Below, in pieces: positions 50,697 to 59,400 of a DNA stretch of 64,000 nt. This DNA comes from Streptomyces zhaozhouensis (GTDB taxonomy: Bacteria > Actinomycetota > Actinomycetes > Streptomycetales > Streptomycetaceae). The stretch is from assembly GCF_900230195.1 (NCBI RefSeq), contig NZ_OCNE01000023.1, forward strand, positions 38,055-102,054. The letters are read 5' to 3'. Made by a program: the position numbers and the translations under genes. The notes beneath the pieces were generated by a model. That model was not told where the DNA came from, made no database searches, and saw only the letters and a program-made list of their open reading frames with translations. The number at the start of each line of letters is the position of its first letter. Position 1 is the stretch's first letter.

Positions 50697-52022
50697 TCAC
50701 CCCCAACCGCCGCGGTAGCCGTACATCGCCAGCTCCTCGGCACAGGCCAGCGCCGCGTGCGGCCGGACCACCCCGTCGGCGCCCTCGGCGAACACCTCGC
50801 TGGAGAGCACCCGCCCGTCGACCCCGTTCACCTCGCGCACCGAGGAGACGAACCGCCGCAGCTTCCCGCCCTGCGCGTAGGTGTTGCGCCGCTCCACGAA
50901 CAGCACGAAGTTGACCGCGCCCGCGATCAGCATCTGGCTCGCCTCGATCGGCAGCCGCTCGTTCGCCTGGAGCGCGTAGGTGGAGATGCGGTTGAACACC
51001 TCCTGCGAGCTATTGGCGTGGATCGTCGACAGCGAACCGTCGTTGCCCTGGCTCATCGCGTTCAGCATGGTGACGATCTCGTCGCCCAGCACCTCGCCGA
51101 CGATCACCCGGGACGGGTTCATGCGCAGCGAACGCCGCACCAGCTCGGCCATCGTGATCGAGCCCTGGCCCTCGGAGTTCGGCAGCCGCTCCTCGAACGC
51201 GACCACGTTCGGGTGCAGTTCGGGAAACTGGTCCAGCCCCAGCTCCAGCGCGCGCTCCACCGTGATCAGCCGCTCCTCGGCGGGGATCTCGTTGGCCAGC
51301 GCGCGCAGCAGCGTCGTCTTCCCGGCGTTGGTCGCACCGGCGATCATGATGTTCTTCCGTGCCCGCACGGCCGCCGTCAGGAACTGGCCCAACTCGGGGG
51401 TGAGCGTCCCGTTGCCCACGAGGTCGGCCAGGAAGACCTTGCCGAGCCGCGCCCGCCTGATCGACAGCGCGGGCCGCCGGGTCACGTCCATCACGGCCGA
51501 CAGCCGCGAACCGTCCGGCAGCCGCAGGTCCAGCTGCGGGTTGGCGGAGTCGAACGGACGGGAGGAGAGCCCCGAGTAGGCGCCGAGGATCTGGATCAGC
51601 TCGACCAGCTCCTCGTCGCTCTCCGCCACCGGCTCGCCGCGCACCTCGCGGCCGTCCGAGTAACCGAGGAAGACCTGGTCGCAGCCGTTGACGTCGATGT
51701 TCTCCACGTCCGGGTCGTCCAGCAGCGGCTGCAGCCGCCCGACGCCGAAGAGCGCGGCGTGCACGGCGGCGGCGTACGCCTCCTCGGAGGCGGCGTCCAA
51801 CGGCGCCCGCCCCTCGGCGATCTCCGCCCGCGCGTACTCCTCCAGCACCTGGGCGATCACGGCCCGCGCGTACTGCCGCTCGTCCTCGGACGACATCGGC
51901 CGCACGCCGCTGGCCTGGTCGATCCGGCGCTGCTCGGCTATCCGGTCACCGGCGTCCTGCCGGAACCGCTTCACCAGCTGGTGGTTGACCTCGCCCGCGC
52001 GCCCGGCGTCCCCCGCGTTCAT
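50697..52022 (-). CDS. tadA: TadA/CpaF secretion ATPase
   Basis: A 441-residue hexameric motor ATPase. It has an N-terminal helical domain and a RecA-like core with Walker A GATNAGKTTLLRAL, an Asp box RLITVERALELGL, a Walker B-like MNPSRVIVGEVLGDEIVTMLNAM and a His box GSLSTIHANSS. All catalytic motifs are intact. The ATG overlaps the stop of the TadZ-like gene (ATGA). It powers pilin assembly at the inner face of the membrane. Confidence 0.93.
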   Translation of the reverse strand: MNAGDAGRAGEVNHQLVKRFRQDAGDRIAEQRRIDQASGVRPMSSEDERQYARAVIAQVLEEYARAEIAEGRAPLDAASEEAYAAAVHAALFGVGRLQPLLDDPDVENIDVNGCDQVFLGYSDGREVRGEPVAESDEELVELIQILGAYSGLSSRPFDSANPQLDLRLPDGSRLSAVMDVTRRPALSIRRARLGKVFLADLVGNGTLTPELGQFLTAAVRARKNIMIAGATNAGKTTLLRALANEIPAEERLITVERALELGLDQFPELHPNVVAFEERLPNSEGQGSITMAELVRRSLRMNPSRVIVGEVLGDEIVTMLNAMSQGNDGSLSTIHANSSQEVFNRISTYALQANERLPIEASQMLIAGAVNFVLFVERRNTYAQGGKLRRFVSSVREVNGVDGRVLSSEVFAEGADGVVRPHAALACAEELAMYGYRGGWG

Positions 52023-53071
52023 CCCGCACCTCCGGCCGCGCCGTCGCCCGGCCGCCAGGGCGGACCCTGGGGGGCGGCGTGCGGGGGGCCGTAGCCGGCG
52101 GGCGACGGGCCGTGACCTGGCGGCGGCGCGCCGTAGCCCGGTGGGGGCGCGTAACCCGGCGGCGGCGCGTAGCCGGCGGGCGAGGGCGCGCCCCGCGGCG
52201 CGGGCGGCGGCTGCGCGCCGGGGGGCGGCACCTGCTGGGCGCCGGTCGCTCCGCTGCCCGAGGGCGCCAACTCGCCCCGGTACACCTGGTGCAGGTCGGC
52301 CACCACCCGCCGCGCGGAGCGCACCAGCAGCGAACGGTCCAGCCGCCCCCGCCTGCGCCCCGCCAACTGCTCGGCGCCCACCGGGTCCTCGGCCAGCAGC
52401 CCCACCACCCGCGAACCGGTGCCCGAGGCGATCAGCATCTCGTTGACCTGCGTCGCGACCCGCTCCCCGCGCTGCGGGTCGGCCACCAGCACCACGCCGA
52501 TCTGCGGCTGCGCCAACTGCGCGGTGCCACGCTGCCCGCCGTGCAGCTTGGTGTGCAACGCGGCGGCGCGGTCCCTGACATGGGCGATCTGCTCGGGCGA
52601 GGAACGCGTCACCAGCAGCAGCACCGCGGCGTGCGGCAGCAGCGCGTGCACCGGCGAACCGGCGTCCAGCCGCCCGCAGTCCGCCAGCACGTCGGCCGCC
52701 ACCTCGTGGTGCGGCGACTGCGCCAGCTCGGCGAACGCCCGCCCCAGCGCGCCCCACTGGCCGGTCAGTCCGGCCGCCTGGTCGGAGTTGGCGAGGCCCA
52801 CCAGCACGTCCAACCCGCCGGAGAGCCGCTGCGCGTGGTCCCACAACTGCTCGGCCACGACGCCCCGGCGGGCGGTGGCGGCCAGCGAGAGTATGCCGGT
52901 GGTCGGGTCGGGCGGGCGGCCGTTCTCCGTCACCGAGCGGTAGACCAGGTCCCCGCCGGCCGGGTCGACCTCGGCCAGCAGCGCCCGGCGCGGCCAGAGC
53001 GCGGCGAGGGCCACGGCCGCGGTGGTCACCCCCGGCGCACCCTTGTCAGCGGCCACTGCTATCAGCGCCAT
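52019..53071 (-). CDS. TadZ/CpaE-like MinD-family localisation protein with degenerate P-loop
   Basis: A 350-residue protein with a SIMIBI fold (IAVAADKGAPGVTTAAVALAALWPRRALLAEVDPAGGDL). The deviant Walker A keeps the first lysine (DKG) but the lysine of GKT is replaced by valine (GVTT), so ATP hydrolysis may be lost. The C-terminal 85 residues are Pro/Gly/Tyr-rich with repeated PPPGYAPPPGYG units, probably a flexible binding tail. It lies upstream of tadA, the usual place of TadZ, which positions the pilus machine in the cell. Confidence 0.82.
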   Translation of the reverse strand: MALIAVAADKGAPGVTTAAVALAALWPRRALLAEVDPAGGDLVYRSVTENGRPPDPTTGILSLAATARRGVVAEQLWDHAQRLSGGLDVLVGLANSDQAAGLTGQWGALGRAFAELAQSPHHEVAADVLADCGRLDAGSPVHALLPHAAVLLLVTRSSPEQIAHVRDRAAALHTKLHGGQRGTAQLAQPQIGVVLVADPQRGERVATQVNEMLIASGTGSRVVGLLAEDPVGAEQLAGRRRGRLDRSLLVRSARRVVADLHQVYRGELAPSGSGATGAQQVPPPGAQPPPAPRGAPSPAGYAPPPGYAPPPGYGAPPPGHGPSPAGYGPPHAAPQGPPWRPGDGAAGGAG

Positions 53072-53138
53072 CCGCCCACCGTTCCCGCCCCGTGCACGCG
53101 CCCGGCGCCTCCTCGTCGCACGCTCATCCGCCGCCCGC

Positions 53139-53864
53139 TCACTCCGCGGGGGCGGCGACGACCACCAGCGAGACGTCGCCGGCCGCGGCCGCGCTCGTCA
53201 ACTCGGAGACCACGGCCTCCTCGACACGCAGGGTCACCGGCAGCGTGCTGTTGCCGCCGCCACCGCCGTCGCCGTGGATCGCCGCAACCCGCGCCGAGTC
53301 GGTCAGCAGCGTCTCCGGCCCCGACCGCGCGCCGTCCTGCCCGGACTCCCCGGTCTCACCGGCGGGGCCGTCGTCCCCGACCCAGTAGGCGGCGACCGTG
53401 TCGCCGGCCTCAAGTCCCGTGGGGTACTGGCCCGGTTGGAGCGAGACCCCCACCATGACCTCGCCCTCCGGCAGCGTCGACTCGCCCGTCAGCATCTCCC
53501 CGACCAGCACCGTGCCGCCCACCAGGTCGGTGGTCGGCCGCAACTCCTCCATCACGGTGCCGCGCTGCTCCCACCGCACGTAGCTCACCGCGTCGTCCTC
53601 GGCCACCAGCACCGGCTCCATCGCGGACTCCGGTATCCGCTGGCCCATCGGCACCCGCTCGGTGATGCGGATCGCCTCGACCCGGTCCCCCGCACGCATC
53701 ACGAGGATCGTCGCCCCCAGGGCGCCGACCAGCACCAACAGCGCGGCGAGCGCCGCGAGCGCGGGCTTCCGCTCACGCGGCGGAGCCGGCAGCCGGTCCC
53801 CGGCCACTGGGCCAACGGCGATCGACTTCTTCGCAGCCGTGGATACCCGGTCCTCAGTCCTCAT
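53139..53864 (-). CDS. cpaB: CpaB/RcpC-like SAF-domain protein
   Basis: A protein of about 241 residues with one membrane helix (PALAALAALLVLVGALGATILVM, about 33-55), an SAF domain (IRITERVPMGQRIPESAMEPVLVAED) and a beta-rich periplasmic part. It begins the Tad operon. The start was set at ATG 53864 (MRTEDRV); a longer GTG start at 53912 is possible and neither has a strong ribosome site. Confidence 0.8.
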   Translation of the reverse strand: MRTEDRVSTAAKKSIAVGPVAGDRLPAPPRERKPALAALAALLVLVGALGATILVMRAGDRVEAIRITERVPMGQRIPESAMEPVLVAEDDAVSYVRWEQRGTVMEELRPTTDLVGGTVLVGEMLTGESTLPEGEVMVGVSLQPGQYPTGLEAGDTVAAYWVGDDGPAGETGESGQDGARSGPETLLTDSARVAAIHGDGGGGGNSTLPVTLRVEEAVVSELTSAAAAGDVSLVVVAAPAE

Positions 53865-54150
53865 CCGCCAACCCCGGTTCCACGTGGAGGAGGGCGTTCG
53901 TGTCCGATGCACGAACGCTCACGCAAAAGAACGGTCTCATTACCCTATCCGGTGATTCGCACGCTATCAGTCCGCTCACGGCGCCTTCAACGACGATCGC
54001 GCAACATATCGCGGTCCCCGCGGGGCGCGTGACCTGCGTGCACGTGCAGCGTGCCGGAAACACGCCGCGCCAACTCCCCCCGTCGCAACGGACGATCGGC
54101 CTCGGCGGACGACGGCGTCAGCGGAGGATGGACGTCAGCGGACGACGGCC
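53865..54150. other. Promoter region of the Tad operon and repeats
   Basis: About 286 bp between two minus-strand units. Bases 53880-54010 are comparatively AT-rich and probably hold the Tad operon promoter. At 54101-54165 a 16-17-bp unit close to TCAGCGGACGACGGC occurs four times with small changes, the last copy entering the end of the next gene. Confidence 0.45.
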
Positions 54151-55173
54151 TCAGCGGACGATGGTCTGCACCTCGTCGACGGTCACGTCGTATGCCGTCT
54201 CGAAGACCCCGTCCGGCAACGTTCCCCCACTGCCGTCCGACCCCTCCCACGCGATCTCCCACCGCACCGAGGCCGTCAGCTCGTACGACTCCCCCTCGGG
54301 CGTGGACCGCAGATAGGTCACCCCGCACGGCGGCTCCCGATCCTCCCACCCCTCCCGGTACGCGGGCGCGTCGATCGCGCACTCCCCCGACCCCGGATGC
54401 GTCCGCGCGTCCTCGGTACCCGGCGCGACACTCAACCCCACCGGCGTCGCCGTCGTCGTCGCCGACAACCCGTACCCGTCGAGCGAGGCCGTCACCGACA
54501 CGGGCTCGAACCCCCCGTCCGTCGGCCAGATCCACGTCGCGAGATTCACGGTCTGCGCCCCACCGGGGTTCATCTCCACCTCGGTGTCCGGCACCCGGAT
54601 CCGCTCATACGCCAACTCGGCGAGCAACGCGATGTCCACGGCCTGCGGAATGTCGGCGGGCGGCGAGTCGTCGAAGTCGACCCAGAAGGTGCGGGACTCA
54701 CAGGCCCATTGGGCCGCTTCATCCGGGTGGTTCTCGTTGCGGACAACCTGCCAGAACATCCCCTCCCCTTCCTTGTCGACGTTGTAGTTCGGATACTCCC
54801 CGTCCTCGCCGTACTGCTCCTCCAGGGACTCACGCAACAGCCGCTTGTCCTCGTCCGGATGGCCGACTCGGTAGAACTGGGACGACAACTCGTCCCAGTA
54901 GGCCTGGAACTCCTCGGGACTGTAGGCGGGGGCGTAGTAACAGGCGGGCGGCAACCAGTCGGTATGCGAACTGCTCGCCGGCCCGCGACCTGATGCGGGG
55001 TCCGGCGCGTCGTAGGTGATACGCGCGAAACCGGCGCTGGCATCGATGTCGGGCCCCTGCGACCTTCCTTCCACCGTCGCTTCACCACCACTGCGTCCCC
55101 CGCCCGGGGCGGTGATGGCGACGGCCACCAGGGAAACGACAGCCACACTAGCGAAACCTCGTCGCAGCCTCAT
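54151..55173 (-). CDS. Secreted protein of unknown function
   Basis: A 340-residue protein with an N-terminal signal segment (RGFASVAVVSLVAVAITA, cleavage near residue 24). Mature features are Trp- and Tyr-rich (DWLPPACYYAPAYSPEEFQAYW, DKEGEGMFWQVVRNENH) with several cysteines (ACYY, WACES, ECAID, PPCGV) that could form disulfides, and a C-terminal half with beta-rich character (VTASLDGYGLSATTTATPVGLSV). It is similar in kind to unnamed exported proteins of Streptomyces. Its ATG overlaps the stop of the lipoprotein gene upstream, so the two products probably act together. Confidence 0.7.
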   Translation of the reverse strand: MRLRRGFASVAVVSLVAVAITAPGGGRSGGEATVEGRSQGPDIDASAGFARITYDAPDPASGRGPASSSHTDWLPPACYYAPAYSPEEFQAYWDELSSQFYRVGHPDEDKRLLRESLEEQYGEDGEYPNYNVDKEGEGMFWQVVRNENHPDEAAQWACESRTFWVDFDDSPPADIPQAVDIALLAELAYERIRVPDTEVEMNPGGAQTVNLATWIWPTDGGFEPVSVTASLDGYGLSATTTATPVGLSVAPGTEDARTHPGSGECAIDAPAYREGWEDREPPCGVTYLRSTPEGESYELTASVRWEIAWEGSDGSGGTLPDGVFETAYDVTVDEVQTIVR

Positions 55174-55832
55174 GCGCAGTCCGGTGAATGCTGTTCGAAG
55201 TCATAACCGACGACCTGCCAGACGTCCTCTTCGTTCAGCTCAACACGACCGACATACCGGTCCGGGACCGCGTTCGGGTCCGCCTCCTCGATGACTTCCC
55301 CCGTCTCGAAATCCGTGACATCGAGTTCACGGTAATCGCGGCAGAAGGTGAACGTCGCCGAGGTATCGTCCACGAGGCTCACGCTGTGAATGGTGTAACG
55401 AGTCGTTCCGGTCGAAGACTCGCCGTTCTCGTACACCACACTCAGCACTTCGAGAGTCCGCATGAGCGCTTCGTCGGCCGTGTAGTAGCGCAACGCGGGT
55501 CGATCGTTCTCACCGCTCACGATCGCCTCGTCCGTGGCGTCGTTAAACCCCTGGATCGACTCGACGATCGCGTCTTCTGGATCCCCACCGGAGACGTGGC
55601 TCTCGTAGACGTTCTCCAGATCCGGCCCCAGGTCGATCTCCGGGCGGTCGTCGGCCGGCTCTTCCGTCGGCTCGGGGTCCTCGCTGGCCTCGGGCTCCTC
55701 GCTCGGGCTCTGCACGCCCGCGATCTCGTCGTCCTCCCCCGAGTCGTCCCCACCGCACGCGGTCAGCACCAGCGCGCTGGCCGCCACGACGGCCCCGTAC
55801 ACGATCCTGTTCCGACGAGCCACACGAACCAC
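55170..55832 (-). CDS. Lipoprotein of unknown function
   Basis: A 220-residue protein with a lipoprotein signal (VVAASALVLTACGG, lipobox LTAC, lipidated Cys near residue 26), an acidic linker (DDSGEDDEIAGVQSPSEEPEASEDPEPTEEP), and a compact domain resembling SnoaL/NTF2-like folds (YYTADEALMRTLEVLSVV ... TRYTIHSVSLVDDTSATFTFCRDY). The start is GTG with GGAG upstream. It is first of a two-gene operon. Confidence 0.75.
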   Translation of the reverse strand: MVRVARRNRIVYGAVVAASALVLTACGGDDSGEDDEIAGVQSPSEEPEASEDPEPTEEPADDRPEIDLGPDLENVYESHVSGGDPEDAIVESIQGFNDATDEAIVSGENDRPALRYYTADEALMRTLEVLSVVYENGESSTGTTRYTIHSVSLVDDTSATFTFCRDYRELDVTDFETGEVIEEADPNAVPDRYVGRVELNEEDVWQVVGYDFEQHSPDCA

Positions 55833-55952
55833 AGCAACTCCGTATCAAAGAAGGACGATCACACATCCGCGCGAACCAAGACTAGTTACCGGCCGGGCAC
55901 AACGAGCCACGACCCCCGCCAGTCTGCCCGGTTCGCACCGGCTGGCACAGGG

Positions 55953-56360
55953 TCAGCCGGTCCGGAAACCGAGATCGGCGACGACCCGGCCGGTGATCGC
56001 GAGCAACGCGTCCCGCGACAGCGGAGACGCGGCGGCAGGCGAGGCGAGGGCGCGAGTGAGAAGCGGCCCCGGCAGGGCCGGGGTGTAGTGGCGGACATAG
56101 GCGGCCAGGTCGAGTCGCCAGACGAACGTGCCGTCCGTGAGGACGGAGACGCCGCCGGGGACGTGGAAGGCGTCGCCGATCACGTCGCGGGTGCCTTCCG
56201 TCAGATCGAGCACCGGGTGGCCGGCCTCCAGGTACGCGGCGACGGGCTCGGGCGGGTAGTCGCCCGGCGGGGAGAGGGCCTCGCGCAGCGAGCCGTGGTG
56301 CGGGGCGGTGTCGTCGGGGACGAGTTCGGCGTAGAAGCCGACGTAGGTCAGCGCGGGCAC
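55953..56360 (-). CDS. Hypothetical protein
   Basis: A 135-residue soluble protein with a GTG start. Features include LTYVGFYAELVPDDTAPHHGSLREAL, YLEAGHPVLDLTEGTRDVIGDAFHVPGG and SVLTDGTFVWRLDLAAYVRHYT, which look like a real conserved fold, but no family was recognised. It follows the EccC terminator on the same strand. Confidence 0.6.
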   Translation of the reverse strand: MPALTYVGFYAELVPDDTAPHHGSLREALSPPGDYPPEPVAAYLEAGHPVLDLTEGTRDVIGDAFHVPGGVSVLTDGTFVWRLDLAAYVRHYTPALPGPLLTRALASPAAASPLSRDALLAITGRVVADLGFRTG

Positions 56361-56396
56361 GGGAGACTCCGGGCAAGGCGAGGGATGCCGAGACGC

Positions 56397-56440
56397 CCCG
56401 TGCCCGCCCCCTCCGCGTGGGCGGACGGGACGGGCACGGG
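56397..56440 (-). terminator. Hairpin after eccC
   Basis: CCCGTGCCCG (56397-56406) pairs with CGGGCACGGG (56431-56440), extended by CCC/GGG past one mismatch, with a 16-base loop. It lies 24 bases past the eccC stop on the minus strand. Confidence 0.65.
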
Positions 56441-56463
56441 CGTCGTCGGGGGCTGCGGTCAGG

Positions 56464-59400
56464 TCACGGCGCGGGGGTCGTGACGGAGAACGGCGTGCCG
56501 TCGCCGAGGTGCAGGATCGCCCGCCCCGGCGTCGGCTGCTCGGCTGCCGCGCTGCGCGGCAGCTTCGCGCCGATCAGCTCGCCCGAACGGTGGGTGGTCG
56601 GCGAGAGCAGCGCGCCCCGGCGGGCCTTCTTCGCGTCGACCTGCCAGCCGGAGAAGCCGCCGCAGATCTCGCCCTCGTCGCCGCCGAGCACCAGGTAGCG
56701 GCCGAGCTGCGAGCCCTGCGTGACCAGAGCCTTGAACTCGTCCGCCGCGTCGCAGCGGCGCAGGTCCTCGCCGTCGTCGACGAGGACGACGATCGGGTTC
56801 TCCAGCGACGAGGTGGACAGCGCCTCACGGAGGTCCTTCTCGTCGAGGTCGTCGCCGGTGAAGACCTGCACGACGCCCTCCTGCCCGGCCAGGTCGCGCA
56901 GCGGCGAGGGCCGGGGCGCGGCCACGACCACCCGCACGCCCTGCGCGAGATAGGACTTGGCGAGCATGGTGAGAACCGTGGAACGGCCGGACTTCGGCGG
57001 GCCGGCGATGATGAACGCGGGCGTGCCCTGGGCCAGGTCGGGACCGTAGCCCATCAGCTCGTCGCCGCCGACGCCGATGAGGCCCCACAGGCGGGAGTTG
57101 GACGTGTCCGGGTCCCGCATCTCCCAGGCGTCGGCGAAGGTGAGCCGGCTGGGCAGGACGTCGACGCGGAACGGCCGGCGGTTGCGCGGCACCGCCGCGT
57201 CCCGTTGGGTCGCCCAGTCGCCGATGGCGCCGAGCGCCGCCGCCTGCGCCTGGCCGGACAGCTCCTCGGCGAGCACCGCGACCTGGATCTCGGTGAGCGC
57301 CTGGTTGCGGAACATCCGTCCGTCGGCGATGTTCTCCGGGACCTTGCGGGCCGCCATGCCGATGTTGGAGTAGTCGGAGCGGTCCGACAGCCGCATCGCG
57401 TACCGCTCCTCGGTGAGCGTGGAGATCCGCCCGGAGAGCACGCTGCGGTCGCCGACGATGACGACGTGGATGCCGACCGAGGCGCCCTCGCGCATCATCA
57501 CGAACACCTCGTCGGTGAGCGCGCCGTGGTCGATCTCGCCGAGCGTGGAGACCCAGCCCTCCCAGCGGTCGATGAGCACCACCAGGTGCGGCAGCCGCTT
57601 GTCGGGCTCGGCGCTGGAACGCTGCTCGTTGATGTCGGCCAGCGCGTCGGCCGCCAGCACGTCCTGCCTGCGGTCCATCTCCTGGCGGAGCCGGCGGATG
57701 AGCCGGCGGACGCGTTCGACCTGGTTCCTGGAGACCACGGCGCCGCAGTTGGGCAGCCGGGTGAGGGCGTTGAGCGCGCCGTTGCCGCAGTCGATGCCGT
57801 AGATGTGCACGTCGGCGGTGGAGTGAACCCAGGACAGGGAGCCGGCCATCGTCCGCAGCAGCTGGGAACGGCCGCTGCGCGGCGCGCCGCCGACCAGCAT
57901 GTGCCCGAAGGTGCGGAAGTCGATGGCGACCGAACGCCGCGCCTGCTGCGTGGGCAGGTCCTCCACGCCGTAGGGGGCGGCGGGCAACATGCCGGCGGGC
58001 GCCGGGTGTTCGAGGTCGCGCAGCAGCACGGTGTCGCCGAGCGCGGGCAGCCAGGGGCTGTGCTGCTTGGGGAAACCGAGCTGGCGGTCGGCCTCGATCA
58101 CCGCGTCGACCAGCACCTTGAGGTCGGTGATCTCCTCTTCCTGGGACTTGGCCCCCGGGGGCTTCTTCAGCGCGGCGCGGCCCAGGTTGCTCCACTCCAA
58201 CTGGCCGGACCAGGGACGGGAGACCACCGGGTCGACGGCGCCGGGCCGGCGGCCACCGACGCGTCCCGACTGGAACGGGACGAGCGAGGCGTGGCCCAGC
58301 CGCACGTAGGCGCGGCCCGGCGTGGACTTGGCGATGAAGCCGGCGTCCGGCGCGTCGATCACGTCGGACGACTCACTGCCGTCGGTGACGCGCAGCGCGA
58401 TCCGGAGGTTGGTGTTGGCGCGGATCTCCGGGGAGACGACGCCGCTGGGCCGCTGGGTCGCCAGCAGCAGGTGGATGCCGAGCGAGCGGCCTCGCTGGGC
58501 GATATTGACCAGGCCCTTCACGAAGTCCGGCAGCTCGCGGACCATCGAGGCGAACTCGTCGATCACGATGAGCAGTCGGGGCAGCGGCGCCAGCCGGCCC
58601 GGGTTGCGCCGGATCAGGTCCTGGTAGTCCTCGATGTCCTTGGCGCCGACGTCGGCGAGCATGTGCTCCCGCCGGGTCAGCTCGGCGCCCAGCGAGGAGA
58701 GCGCGCGTTCCACCAGGTAGTTGTCGAGGTCCGTGACCATGCCGACGGTGTGCGGGAGCTGCACGCAGTCCTTGAACGCGGAGCCGCCCTTGTAGTCGAC
58801 GAGGACGAACGTCATGTTCTCCGGGGTGTTGGCCACCGCGAGGGACGCGACGATCGTCTGGAGCAGCTCGGACTTGCCGGAGCCGGTGGTGCCGGCGATC
58901 AGGCCGTGCGGGCCGTCCCTGCGCAGGTCGATGGCGAAGGAGCCGTCGTAGGACTCGCCGATCACCGCCTCCGTCGACTGGCCGCCCATCTGCCAACGGG
59001 CGGCGACGGCGCCGGCGGACGGCGGCTCCATCTCGATGACGTCCAGCAGCCGGGAGGCCGAGGGCAGCGCCGCGTCCTCCGACTCGCCGCTGATGTCGCG
59101 GATCGGGCTGAGCGAGCGGGCCATCAGCTCGCACCACTCGGGCAGCACCCAGTCGGGTCGCACGCCGCGGATGCGCCACGCGCCGGTCTGCTCGACGCGG
59201 AGCCGGTCGGCGGAGACCGTCGGCGCCGGGGCCGAGGGGCCGGCCTGGCCGGGGAACGCGCTGCCGGGCACGGCGAGGAAGGTGTGGAAGCCGGTCGCGA
59301 AGCCGGGCTGGCGCGTGCCGCTCTTGGCGGCGCGGTCCGGGTTGGGCTCGGCGATGACCACGGCCTGGCACTCGCCGGGCAGGAAGCGCTCCTCGTCGTC

